Shown here: piece after piece, positions 33,847 to 42,916 of the stretch
How positions within the stretch are numbered: position 1 is the stretch's first letter
Layout of the letters: every line of letters begins with the position of its first letter
NCBI GenBank assembly: GCA_902788805.1
Contig: CADALO010000005.1
Location: 1-64,000, forward strand
Reading direction: 5' to 3'
DNA: 64,000 bases
DNA from: an uncultured Bacteroidota bacterium
Lineage (GTDB): Bacteria; Bacteroidota; Bacteroidia; Bacteroidales; P3
Position numbers and translations under genes: made by a program
The notes under the pieces: generated by a model
Database searches by the model: none
Seen by the model: the letters and a program-made list of their open reading frames with translations, nothing else
What the model was told of the DNA's origin: nothing

Positions 33847-34419
33847 GTGACTACTCTTTTGTTGGCTTCAAAGTCGCCCCGACGCAGGCAGTTGCTGTCG
33901 CAGCTGGGATTCCCGACACGTTTTGTTGATGTAGATGTCGAGGAGGTTGTGCCCCCCGACACTCCTGTGGAACTTATATCGGCAGGGCTGGCATTGCTTA
34001 AGGCAAAGGGTTATGCACTTCCGCTGGCTGCCGACGAGGTGCTGGTAACAGCCGATACCATTGTCGTGCATAAAGGCGAGGTGCTGGGCAAGCCGCACAG
34101 CCGCCAGCAGGCTTTTGATATGCTGCGTTCCCTGTCGGGCGACAGGCATACGGTCTTCACGGGTGTATGCTTGAAAAGCCCGGAACGCCAGGTGGTATTT
34201 ACCGAACGGACCGACGTTATCTTCCGTCAGCTGACGGAGAATGTCATCTCTCATTATGTGGACCAAAACAGCTGCTATGACAAGGCCGGAGCATACGGTA
34301 TCCAGGAATGGATAGGTATGGTCGGCGTAGAGCGCATTGAGGGCTGCTATTATAATGTTATGGGGCTGCCGGTGTCGCGTCTTTACTGTGAACTGCAGCA
34401 GCTTATAGCGAAATCTTGA
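33847..34419 (+). CDS. Maf family nucleoside triphosphate pyrophosphatase
   Basis: A 190-residue Maf protein; family members hydrolyse dTTP/UTP or modified NTPs to monophosphates. Signature elements are SKSPRRRQLLSQLG at residues 8-21, ADTIVVHKGEVLGKPH in the middle and CYDKAGAYGIQEW near the end. It starts with GTG, 12 nt after the MORN gene. Its 3' end overlaps the 3' end of convergent recQ by 37 bp. Confidence 0.93.
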   Translation: MTTLLLASKSPRRRQLLSQLGFPTRFVDVDVEEVVPPDTPVELISAGLALLKAKGYALPLAADEVLVTADTIVVHKGEVLGKPHSRQQAFDMLRSLSGDRHTVFTGVCLKSPERQVVFTERTDVIFRQLTENVISHYVDQNSCYDKAGAYGIQEWIGMVGVERIEGCYYNVMGLPVSRLYCELQQLIAKS

Positions 34420-36278
34420 TTCATTGTCAGCTCGCCTTTGTCGAGCATTTGGCGCACTGTTTCTGCAAGCAGCTCGTCGCCAATCTTTGGTAAGCGCTCT
34501 GCCAGTTGCTTTATTGTCAGCGGACCGCTTTTCAGTTCTTTAACAATTGCCTCTTCGGGAACGGCGGTGTTGACTTTCTTTCGGTCTAAGCACACATCGC
34601 AGATACCGCAATCGGAGGCATCGCTCTCGCCGAAGTAGCGCAGCAGTTGGCGGCATCGGCACTCGCTGTCGTTGGTGGCATAGTCTATCATCGCCTTGCG
34701 GCGCTGCCAAGCGGCCTCTTTCAGTTCTTTGTAGTTCTTATCGCTTATGTGAAGGTCTCTTATGTCGATTCTGGGCGAGCAGAACACAATCGGAGGCTTC
34801 AGCATCTTGGGCTGATAGTCGGCCATCTGCAAGCGGTTCAGCTCTTTCAGACTGTTGGCTACCTGTGTCTCTGTCATTCCGCAGCGGCTGGCTATCAGAC
34901 TCTCGCTGATGGGCGTATAGTCGGTGAAGAGCCCTCCGTAGAGACGCAGTATCACGGTGAGCATATCGCCTATGGTGCGGTTCGAAAGCTGGTAACGGTA
35001 CAGCTCTTCTTTGTCGATGATGATAAAAAGTTTCGACTGCAGTTCGTTGTGCTCTGGCAGAGAAATAAGTCCTTCGCGTTCCAAGAACTTCAATGCGCTG
35101 AAGAAGGTGTAGATGTCGAGACTATAGCTGTTGCAGATTCTCTCGGCATCGAATTCAAAGCGTGCATCTTTGCCTGAGCCAGTGGGTATCTGGTAGTAGT
35201 TGCACAAGGCGTTGTAGACATTCTTAATATAGTTGAGCGGCGGGAAGTCGCGTTCCAGATTGTCGCGCATCCTTGTGATATCGTTGTCTTGATAGAGCAG
35301 CACGGCATAGGCCTGCTTGTCATCGCGTCCTGCGCGCCCTGCCTCCTGAAAGTAGGCCTCGGGCGATTCGGGCATATCCCAATGCACTACAAAGCGTACG
35401 TCGGGTTTGTCGATGCCCATACCGAAGGCATTGGTGGCCACCATAACACCACGGTTCGACTTCAGCCAGTCCTTCTGGCGGTTTTCGCGTTCCTTCTGTG
35501 GAATACCTGCGTGGTAAGGTAGTGCAGCTATGTCGTGGTCGTTAAGCATATTGGCTATCTCCAAGGTGCGACGCCTGTTACGTACATAAACTATGCCGCT
35601 GCCGCCCACGCTGCGTATAATGCGCAGCAGCTTGCCTTGCTTGTCCTCCTCGTTGAAGACGCTGTACGACAGGTGCGGGCGCATAAAACTGCTCTTGAAC
35701 AGCCGCCCTTTGCGGAAGTCAAGCTTTGTCTCTATGTCGCTCACCACTTCGGGCGTAGCGGTGGCAGTCAGAGCTATGACCGGAACCTTGGGGTGGTACG
35801 GCCTTATGCTGGCAATCTCAAGATACGGAGGCCTGAAGTCGTAGCCCCATTGTGATATGCAGTGGGCCTCGTCTACGGCTATAAGGTTCAACGGCATCTG
35901 CCTCAGATGGTCTATGAAGGTGCGGCTGCAGAGTCGCTCGGGCGACACATACAGCAGCTTGATGTCACCATAGATGCAGTTGTTGAGTATTGTCTCTATC
36001 TCGTGGTGGCTCATCCCCGAGGTGATGTAGCGTGCCTTTATGCGTTTCTCGCGCAGTTGCCTCACCTGGTCCTGCATCAGTGCTACCAATGGCGATATTA
36101 CCAAGGCTATGCCGTCGGTGGCCAAGGCAGGGATTTGGTAGCACAGCGACTTGCCGCCGCCGGTAGGAAGCAATGCCAAAGTATCGTTTCCGGCCAGTAC
36201 AGAGGAGATTATCTCCTCTTGTAGTGGCCGGAAACTGTCGTAGTGGTAATAACGTTTCAGTATCTCGAGTGGCGTCAT
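34383..36278 (-). CDS. recQ: RecQ-family ATP-dependent DNA helicase
   Basis: A 631-residue 3'-5' helicase. Motif I is TGGGKS (residues 39-44), motif II is DEAHCISQWG, and motif VI includes QEAGRAGRDD. The RQC zinc site is present (CRCRQLL...CGICDVC) and a winged-helix follows. An HRDC domain is not evident, so it is the RecQ form without that tail. The start lies only 4 nt after the stop of the upstream giant surface protein gene, suggesting translational coupling, and the gene converges on and overlaps the maf-like gene. Confidence 0.95.
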   Translation of the reverse strand: MTPLEILKRYYHYDSFRPLQEEIISSVLAGNDTLALLPTGGGKSLCYQIPALATDGIALVISPLVALMQDQVRQLREKRIKARYITSGMSHHEIETILNNCIYGDIKLLYVSPERLCSRTFIDHLRQMPLNLIAVDEAHCISQWGYDFRPPYLEIASIRPYHPKVPVIALTATATPEVVSDIETKLDFRKGRLFKSSFMRPHLSYSVFNEEDKQGKLLRIIRSVGGSGIVYVRNRRRTLEIANMLNDHDIAALPYHAGIPQKERENRQKDWLKSNRGVMVATNAFGMGIDKPDVRFVVHWDMPESPEAYFQEAGRAGRDDKQAYAVLLYQDNDITRMRDNLERDFPPLNYIKNVYNALCNYYQIPTGSGKDARFEFDAERICNSYSLDIYTFFSALKFLEREGLISLPEHNELQSKLFIIIDKEELYRYQLSNRTIGDMLTVILRLYGGLFTDYTPISESLIASRCGMTETQVANSLKELNRLQMADYQPKMLKPPIVFCSPRIDIRDLHISDKNYKELKEAAWQRRKAMIDYATNDSECRCRQLLRYFGESDASDCGICDVCLDRKKVNTAVPEEAIVKELKSGPLTIKQLAERLPKIGDELLAETVRQMLDKGELTMNQDFAISCCSSQ

Positions 36279-36282
36279 CGCT

Positions 36283-39102
36283 CTATCTCAGCACTGTTAC
36301 TGTGCCTCGCTGTGTCACAATGTCGGTGGTGCCGGGTCTGCGGTAGGTACAGGTGTATACATACACTCCCGTTGGGCAGGGCTTGCCTTTGTAGGTGCCG
36401 TCCCATTTGAAGTTCTGGTCGGTGGTGTACAGTATCTGGCTGCCGCGGCGGTCATAGAGGTAGAATGAGAAGTACTCCAGATTGTTGTGGGTCAGGATGA
36501 AGAACTCGTTGTTGGTGCTCTCCTCCGGTGTGAAGGCGTTGGGAATCCACAGTGCGAAGATCTCTATAGGAATGTAGAACGCTGTGTCGCTGTTGCATTG
36601 CAGCTCGCCGCCGGTGCCGGTGGTCAGCTTAATCTGCACAGAGTCTTCACTCAGGTCGGTAAAGGTGTGACGTACCTGTTTTTCGGTCGAGGTGTAACCG
36701 CTACCGAAGTCCCAGAAGGTGTAGGTCGAGCCGGGCGACACGTCGCGGAACGTAACCTCGGGCACTTCCGAGTCAATGAAGTCGGGACTCAGCTCGAAGG
36801 TGGGCACAGGATGGTGGAACACCGTGATGGTCTGTGTCAACGGAGTAGCCGAGCAGTTGTTCATACCGTGGCCTATCAGGGTGTAGGTGGTTGTCGTCTG
36901 CGGGCTCACTACCAGTGTGTCGTTGTTGGTCTGGCCTGCCATCGACGGGTCGTCTGGCATCGAGCTCCACGTGTAGCTGTAAGCGTTCGAGGCATAGAGC
37001 TTCACTTGATCGTTCTCGCACATCTTGACAATAGGCACCTCCAAGTGCGGGTCTACTATATATATGTTGATGCTGTCCACGCTCTCGCAGCCGAACGGAC
37101 TGCGGGCCCTGACATAGTATCTTGTGTCGTGTGTCGGCATTGTTGTCAGCCGGTTGGTGTTGCTCTGCAGCGGATTGGTGCTTTGCAGCGAGGTATACCA
37201 GTCATACACTGTCTGAGGATTCTGCGATGCCACGTCCACTATTGCCTGCGTGCCGTTGCACACTATTGTGTCGCCGGTCACCTCAAGCACTGGATACTCA
37301 TCCACGTGCACCACAATGCTTGTGTCAACATAGCAGTATACGCGGTCCAAAACACCATCGGTGTTGGTGTCCTCCTGATAGTAGGTGCTGTTCCTGGTGC
37401 GGATATGCACTACCGATGTTGTGTCGAAGGTGTAGCGTGTGGCGGTCTGGGCCGAGACGTAGCTGGTGTCGCCGGCCTCGGTTGCTATAGTCCACTCGTT
37501 ATAGGCGGCTCCAGGCGTCTGGTTGAAGATAAATATCGTGTCGCCCTCGCACAAGCTGTCGCGCGACAGGCGCAGCGACGGCACTGGCGGCTTGATGGTG
37601 CGGATGGGTATAGTCTTCTCGTTCCAGCACGAGGTACCTACTGCCGATGTGCGCACCTTGACGCTGTAGTTGGTGCTCCCCTGTGGATAGGTGTGGGTGG
37701 CGTGGCCGCCGTAGTAGGTGCCCACCAGGGTTGACGGTGTCGGTGGGTTGGAGGCATAGAACTCCCAGCGGGTCAGGTTGGTGTCAACCTGGTTGGTGTC
37801 GTGCGGTGCGTAGGGTGCAAGACTGAGGTCATATAGCGTAATACCGGCGTTGCAGTCGAGAGTGCTGTCCACGCTCAGACGCGGCTTGGTGTTTCCCACG
37901 TCGGTGAAGACGGTTGAGGTTACGGCAATATTGTCGTTCATCTTGGTGGTCATCTTGCACATAAATGTGCTCTGGTTCGCGGTGTCGCCAGTGTTGACGT
38001 TTCTGAAGTGCGCCAGCGTTGCACCAAGGCTGTCGGCCGTGGCACCTTCAATCAGCACATAATTGGATTCGTCACTCTGTGCTGCACCAATCAGCTGACC
38101 GGTCTTGCTGCGATACCATCGGTAACTTGCTGCACCCTTGGGGGCATAGATTGTTGTCACGGCATCGCTCTCGCCTGCGGTACAGCCGGTGGCACGCAGG
38201 TCCTTCGACTGGCAGTCGCCAGCGATGTAAGCCGCTGCATAGTGGACATTCATCGAGCAGTCACCAGCCGTTATCTTGATTCGTACCGTCTGATAGGTGT
38301 AGTCGGAAAGGTTGATCATAACCTTGCGCCACGGCAGATAGATGTTGTCGCCGTCAATAGATGACGAATTGGTTGTCATCACTGCTCCTGTCGCTCCAAC
38401 CCTGAAAGCAGTGTCTCCTGTGTTTGCAAGAGGTGTAGGACGCGTGTAGCAGAGTGTATCGCCTGCAAGAGGCTGCCAGTTGGGCGAGGCTGCCGAGCCG
38501 GTGTTCTTCTCCACAACGATAACGAATTCAGGATTTTGGTTGGCACTATGTCGTCCATTCTGCAGCGACAGGGCAAACCATATAGTAATCATAGCGTTTT
38601 CAGGTTTGACCTGAATCTCGTATGTCAGTTTCTCTGCTCCGTGCTCTCCACAATAATTGCCTAAACGTATTGAGGTGTGAAACGATGTGTCAGGCGGCAG
38701 GTACGACAAGTGACCGTGCGTTTCAGGGTCTGTACCAGCACCTTTGATGACAAACTGACGTTGATAGTCGAGGTTGTTGTTTAAGTCTCTCGAATTCTGC
38801 GGTGCTGCGCCTTCATACGAAACGCTTGAACAACCATTTGTATTGAGGTATGTCCCCAACTCTGAGGCCTGTACAGTGACATTATATGTTCCACCTTCTG
38901 TATTACAGGTACTTGCCACTGCGTTTTTAATACCCGTATATCCCGTCCACTTCTCCTGATGCGAGCCACTAAGGGTGAAGTTTGTTGGGTTCTTCAAGCC
39001 AATACAGTTGGGGTTGACCTTGCCTGTATAGCCCTGCGCTGCCGCGCTGCCGCAGCAGCCCGCAAGCAGCATTGCAATGATTATTGTTTTTAGTCTGTTC
39101 AT
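36283..39102 (-). CDS. Large T9SS-exported surface protein (gliding-motility type C-terminus), copy 2
   Basis: A 939-residue protein with a signal peptide (to about SAAAQ, residue 23), a beta-rich body, a PKD-like domain (about 785-850, FRDVSPGSTYTFWDFGSG) and a C-terminal CHU_C/T9SS type B sorting domain (IPNAFTPEESTNNEFFIL...FYLYDRRG...WDGTYKGKPCPTGVYVY). The function is probably adhesive or structural. It is a tandem paralogue of the gene at 39124-41943, of identical length, with long near-identical blocks and diverged ones. The two genes are 21 nt apart; recQ follows after 4 nt. Confidence 0.88.
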   Translation of the reverse strand: MNRLKTIIIAMLLAGCCGSAAAQGYTGKVNPNCIGLKNPTNFTLSGSHQEKWTGYTGIKNAVASTCNTEGGTYNVTVQASELGTYLNTNGCSSVSYEGAAPQNSRDLNNNLDYQRQFVIKGAGTDPETHGHLSYLPPDTSFHTSIRLGNYCGEHGAEKLTYEIQVKPENAMITIWFALSLQNGRHSANQNPEFVIVVEKNTGSAASPNWQPLAGDTLCYTRPTPLANTGDTAFRVGATGAVMTTNSSSIDGDNIYLPWRKVMINLSDYTYQTVRIKITAGDCSMNVHYAAAYIAGDCQSKDLRATGCTAGESDAVTTIYAPKGAASYRWYRSKTGQLIGAAQSDESNYVLIEGATADSLGATLAHFRNVNTGDTANQSTFMCKMTTKMNDNIAVTSTVFTDVGNTKPRLSVDSTLDCNAGITLYDLSLAPYAPHDTNQVDTNLTRWEFYASNPPTPSTLVGTYYGGHATHTYPQGSTNYSVKVRTSAVGTSCWNEKTIPIRTIKPPVPSLRLSRDSLCEGDTIFIFNQTPGAAYNEWTIATEAGDTSYVSAQTATRYTFDTTSVVHIRTRNSTYYQEDTNTDGVLDRVYCYVDTSIVVHVDEYPVLEVTGDTIVCNGTQAIVDVASQNPQTVYDWYTSLQSTNPLQSNTNRLTTMPTHDTRYYVRARSPFGCESVDSINIYIVDPHLEVPIVKMCENDQVKLYASNAYSYTWSSMPDDPSMAGQTNNDTLVVSPQTTTTYTLIGHGMNNCSATPLTQTITVFHHPVPTFELSPDFIDSEVPEVTFRDVSPGSTYTFWDFGSGYTSTEKQVRHTFTDLSEDSVQIKLTTGTGGELQCNSDTAFYIPIEIFALWIPNAFTPEESTNNEFFILTHNNLEYFSFYLYDRRGSQILYTTDQNFKWDGTYKGKPCPTGVYVYTCTYRRPGTTDIVTQRGTVTVLR

Positions 39103-39123
39103 AGTCTTGTCGGTTTAGTGGTT

Positions 39124-41943
39124 TTACTTTATCAGAGTAAGTGTACCTTTCTGCGACATCAGGCGCTCCACGCCTTCCCTGCGGTAGGTGGCAATGTAGA
39201 CGTAGGTGCCCTGCTTGCACTCCTTGCCTTTGTAGGTGCCGTCCCAGCCCTCCTCGACATCGGTCGTCGAGAAGACCAGCGCGCCGCCGCGGTCGTAGAT
39301 ATGCAGCTCATAGTCGGTGAGCTTGTTGGCCGTGAAGGGCTTGAAGACATTGTTGGTCTCCAACTTGGGCGTGAAGGCGTTGGGGAACCACACGGCAAAG
39401 ATGCCTACGGGGATATAGAATTCCAATGTGTCGGAGCATCCAAGGGCATTGCCAGTGATGAGGGTGATGAGTATCGAATCCTGACTCAAGTCGGTGAAGG
39501 TGTGTACCACAGTACGTGTGGTCGAGGTGGCGCCGTTGCCGAAGTTCCACAGCGAGGTGGTACCGTTTTCAGACAGGTCGGCAAACTGCACCGAGGGGTT
39601 CTCCGAGTCGATATAGTCGGGGGTCGTCTGCACCTGCATTACAGGCCAGGGGTAGACGGTAATCTTCTGCGACAGCTCGTTGGCGCTGCAGCCGTTGGTG
39701 CCGTGGCCCACCACTTTGTAGGTCGTAGTCACCTGCGGTTTCACCTTGATGGTGTCGCTGTTGGTCTGTCCTTCCAAGTCGGGGTCGGGCGGCGTAGCGC
39801 TCCAGTCATAGTAGGCAGCCTTGCCAGCTATCAGCACTGTCGAGTCGCCGGTGCATATCTTGTCCTTCTGGTCAAGCACCTGCAGGTCGGGCTTGACGAG
39901 CGAGAGGGTGATGCTGTCCCACGTGGTGCATCCGAAGGGGCTCACAACCTTGACATAGAAGGTGCGGTCCTGCGTGAGGGGTATTGCCAGGCTGTTGTTG
40001 TTCTCCACCACCGGCGTGTTGCCGCCATAGACCTGATACCAGTTGTAGCTGCAGCTGTCCACGCTGCTCTGCACGGTGACGCTCGAGTTCTGGCCGTTGC
40101 ACACTATTGTGTCGCCGGTGACGGTCAGCTTGGGATACTGGCCCACCCTGACAGTAAACGTGGTATCGGAGTAGCAGTAGACATCCTCAACGATTCCGTC
40201 GCCAGTGGTGTCGGCCCTGTAGAACGATTTGCTGCGGGTGCGCAGTGTCACCTGAAGGGTGGTGTCGAGTATAACGCGAGTGGCGGGTGTGGTGCTCTCG
40301 TAGGTGGTGTCGCTTATGCCTTTGATTCTCCATTTATGGTAGGTAGAACCCTGCGTAAGGTCGGTGATGTAGATGGTGTCGCCCACGCAAAGCTCGCTGA
40401 GGTTCTTGTTGATACTGGTGCGCGGCACGGGCCGTTTAACCGTTCGTATGGCTACCGTCTTCTCGTTCCAGCACGAGGTACCTACTGCCGATGTGCGCAC
40501 CTTGACGCTGTAGTTGGTGCCGGCCTGGGGATAGGTGTGAGTGGCGTGGCCGCCGTTGTAGGTGCCCACCAGGGTTGCCGGAGTCGGCGGGTTGGAGGAG
40601 TAGAATTCCCATACCGTCAAGTTGGTGTCTACCTGGTTGGTGTCGTGCGGTGCGTAGGGGGCAACGCTGAGGTCATAGAGCGTAATGCCGGCATTGCAGT
40701 CGAGCACACTGTCCACGCTCAGACGGGGCTTGGTGTTTCCCACGTCGGTGAAGACGGTAGAAACCACGGAGATTGATTCGTTCATCTTGGTAGTCATCTT
40801 GCACATAAAGGTGCTTTGGGTAGCAGTGTCGCCCGTGTTGACGTTTCTGAAGTGTGCCAGCGTTGCACCAAGGCTGTCGGCCGTAGCGCCTTCAATCTGA
40901 ACATAGTTGGCTTCGTTGCTCTGCTCGGCACCAATCAGCTGGCCGATCTTGCTGCGATACCACGCATAGCTAATGGCACCCTTGGGGGCATAGATTGTCG
41001 TCACGGCGTCGCTCTCGCCTGCGGTGCAGCCGGTGGCACGCAGGTCCTTCGACTGGCAGTCGCCAGCGATATAAGCCAACGCATAGTGAGCACTCATCGA
41101 ACAGTCACCAGCGGTGATCTTGATGCGTACTGTCTGGTAGGTGTATTTCGAAAGGTTAATCATAACCTTCTGCCAAGGCAGATAAATGTTGCATCCACTT
41201 GTTGCTCCAGTATGGCTTCCACTCGAGCCTACATAAAAGGGAGTAACATCCGAACTGGTTCCTGCAGGTGTCGGTCGGGTATAACAAAGCGTGTCGCCGG
41301 CAAGGGGCTGCCAGTTTGGAGATGCTGTTGTACCCATATTCTTCTCCACAACGATAACGAATTCAGGATTTTCAGCAGCAGAGTGTTGGCCATTGTGTAG
41401 TGACAGGGCATACCAAATAGTAATCATAGCGTTCTCTGGCTTGATTTGAATCTCGTATGTCAGCTTCTCTGCGCCGTGATAGCCGCAATAGTTACCCAGA
41501 CGTATCGAGGTATGGAACGAGGTGTCGGGCGGCAGGTACGACAGATGACCGTTGGTTTCGGGGTCTGTGCCCGAACCTTTGATTACAAAGTTATATGAAT
41601 GGTCAAGGTTGTTGTGCAGGTCCCTTGACGTAGAACGTGTGCTGCCGTTGCTCAGACTGATGTTGCAGGCACTGCTGCTGGGGTTGTTCGATGTACCCTC
41701 CAGATTTGATGCCTGTATAGTCTGGTCGTATGTTCCGGCTTCCATATAACAGGTACTTACCATTTCGTTTTTCGAACCCGTATATCCCGTCCACTTCTCC
41801 TGATGCGAGCCACTAAGGGTGAAGTTGGTTGGGTTCTTCAGACCAATGCAGTTGGGGTTGACCTTGCCCGTGTATTGAGCCGACGCGCTGCCGCAGTAGC
41901 CGACCAACAGGGCCATAACCGACAAAATTAATAATTTCTTCAT
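39124..41943 (-). CDS. Large T9SS-exported surface protein (gliding-motility type C-terminus), copy 1
   Basis: A 939-residue protein with a signal peptide (cleavage near SASAQ, residue 22), multiple Ig/PKD-like beta modules and a C-terminal CHU_C domain (FPNAFTPKLETNNVFKPF...HIYDRGGALVFSTT...WDGTYKGKECKQGTYVY), which directs export and attachment by T9SS. The N-terminal GKVNPNCIGLKNPTNFTLSG and the WTGYTG segment are shared exactly with copy 2. It is the first gene of the group. Upstream, 41944-42197 is AT-rich; I see no clear -7 box. Confidence 0.88.
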   Translation of the reverse strand: MKKLLILSVMALLVGYCGSASAQYTGKVNPNCIGLKNPTNFTLSGSHQEKWTGYTGSKNEMVSTCYMEAGTYDQTIQASNLEGTSNNPSSSACNISLSNGSTRSTSRDLHNNLDHSYNFVIKGSGTDPETNGHLSYLPPDTSFHTSIRLGNYCGYHGAEKLTYEIQIKPENAMITIWYALSLHNGQHSAAENPEFVIVVEKNMGTTASPNWQPLAGDTLCYTRPTPAGTSSDVTPFYVGSSGSHTGATSGCNIYLPWQKVMINLSKYTYQTVRIKITAGDCSMSAHYALAYIAGDCQSKDLRATGCTAGESDAVTTIYAPKGAISYAWYRSKIGQLIGAEQSNEANYVQIEGATADSLGATLAHFRNVNTGDTATQSTFMCKMTTKMNESISVVSTVFTDVGNTKPRLSVDSVLDCNAGITLYDLSVAPYAPHDTNQVDTNLTVWEFYSSNPPTPATLVGTYNGGHATHTYPQAGTNYSVKVRTSAVGTSCWNEKTVAIRTVKRPVPRTSINKNLSELCVGDTIYITDLTQGSTYHKWRIKGISDTTYESTTPATRVILDTTLQVTLRTRSKSFYRADTTGDGIVEDVYCYSDTTFTVRVGQYPKLTVTGDTIVCNGQNSSVTVQSSVDSCSYNWYQVYGGNTPVVENNNSLAIPLTQDRTFYVKVVSPFGCTTWDSITLSLVKPDLQVLDQKDKICTGDSTVLIAGKAAYYDWSATPPDPDLEGQTNSDTIKVKPQVTTTYKVVGHGTNGCSANELSQKITVYPWPVMQVQTTPDYIDSENPSVQFADLSENGTTSLWNFGNGATSTTRTVVHTFTDLSQDSILITLITGNALGCSDTLEFYIPVGIFAVWFPNAFTPKLETNNVFKPFTANKLTDYELHIYDRGGALVFSTTDVEEGWDGTYKGKECKQGTYVYIATYRREGVERLMSQKGTLTLIK

Positions 41944-42197
41944 TATTTTATGTTTTTTATTGTTTACGTTTTTATACTTTTACGGTAAAGGAGTAACGCT
42001 ATTTTTCCGTTTTCATTATGCATAGTCACAAAAAATGCCAATTTCGCTGCAAAAAAATTAATTTTTTTTTCAAAGAAAAGCGCACAAAAGAGATAAAGCA
42101 CTGTAAAACAAAATCATAGCAGCAATAAAAAAATTGCATTTTTTCACCCTGCTACCCCATAACAAATCGCCGTTTCTGCTCCGCCTCTTCACCGGGT

Positions 42198-42303
42198 CAA
42201 CACTGGTTGTTGTCCGCTCGTTGTCCAGTTGTTGTCCAGTTGTTGTCCAGTCACGAACGGACAACAATCGGACAACAATCGGACAACAATCGGACAACGA
42301 CCG
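42198..42303. repeat. Q-type palindrome, third and degenerate copy
   Basis: Four 11-nt units (GTTGTCCGCTC, then GTTGTCCAGTT) are followed by inverted units of TCGGACAACAA type around the centre TCACGAACG. The cap CAACACTGG is kept. The two arms differ in the last bases of each unit (CCAGT against CCGAT), so pairing is weaker than in the other two copies. Confidence 0.85.
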
Positions 42304-42412
42304 AAGATGGCCTTGTAAAAACCTAAGGAGCAAGCAGTTGTGACACAAAGATGATGCTTGGTTTATTTTGTTGGTTTTCAAATATTTAAGTAAAACGGTG
42401 TATTTTTTAACA
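42304..42412 (-). repeat. Conserved linker between R-type and Q-type elements, copy 2
   Basis: Read on the minus strand this matches 27149-27249: CCGTTTTACTTAAA, TGAAAACCAACAAAAT and CTCCTTAG blocks occur in the same order and spacing, ending at the Q-type palindrome. R-type sequence lies on the other side, as at the first locus. Confidence 0.75.
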
Positions 42413-42417
42413 AACAT

Positions 42418-42705
42418 TTGTTGAGGTTTGACGGTGCGATACACCCGGGATTGTCGCTGTTTGATGGTACGACACACCACAGATTGTCGCTGTTTGACGG
42501 TGCGACACACCACAGATTGTCGCTGTTTGACGGTGCGACACACCCCGGCCTTCGGCCACCCCTCTCCGAGAGGGGATGGCGCGGCAGCGATTTATTGATA
42601 ATCAAATCGATGCGTCAGCCCATCCCCTCTCGGAGAGGGGTGGCCGAAGGCCGGGGTGTGTCGCATCAGCCGTTCAAATACGAAGGCCGGGGTGTGTCGC
42701 ACTCA
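42418..42705. repeat. R-type island with inverted repeat
   Basis: Four 33-nt units (GACGGTGCGACACACC core) run into the left arm of a 46-47-bp inverted repeat (42533-42579 against 42620-42665), enclosing a 40-nt loop. Two more core copies follow on the right. The arms are the same sequence as at 26681-26825. Confidence 0.88.
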
Positions 42706-42770
42706 TAATGTTGTACTTAATGTTGCCAGCTATATTATGTGCAATGATACTACGTATTAATGTTTTTTTG

Positions 42771-42778
42771 TATATTTG
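42771..42778 (+). promoter_or_regulatory. -7 box (TATATTTG) upstream of the sulfatase-family gene
   Basis: TATATTTG fits the consensus and leaves a leader of about 130 nt before the ATG at 42917. No known leader motif is seen. Confidence 0.5.
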
Positions 42779-42916
42779 TAGCTTGTTTCGAGAGGGCGCT
42801 TAATCAACTATCCTATTGTAAACAACCGAATTAAATCGTTATATTATGAATAAAACCTGTACTTTTTCCTGCGATTCGATATGACGGATTAAGGCTGCCC
42901 CCCCTACCCTGCTGAA

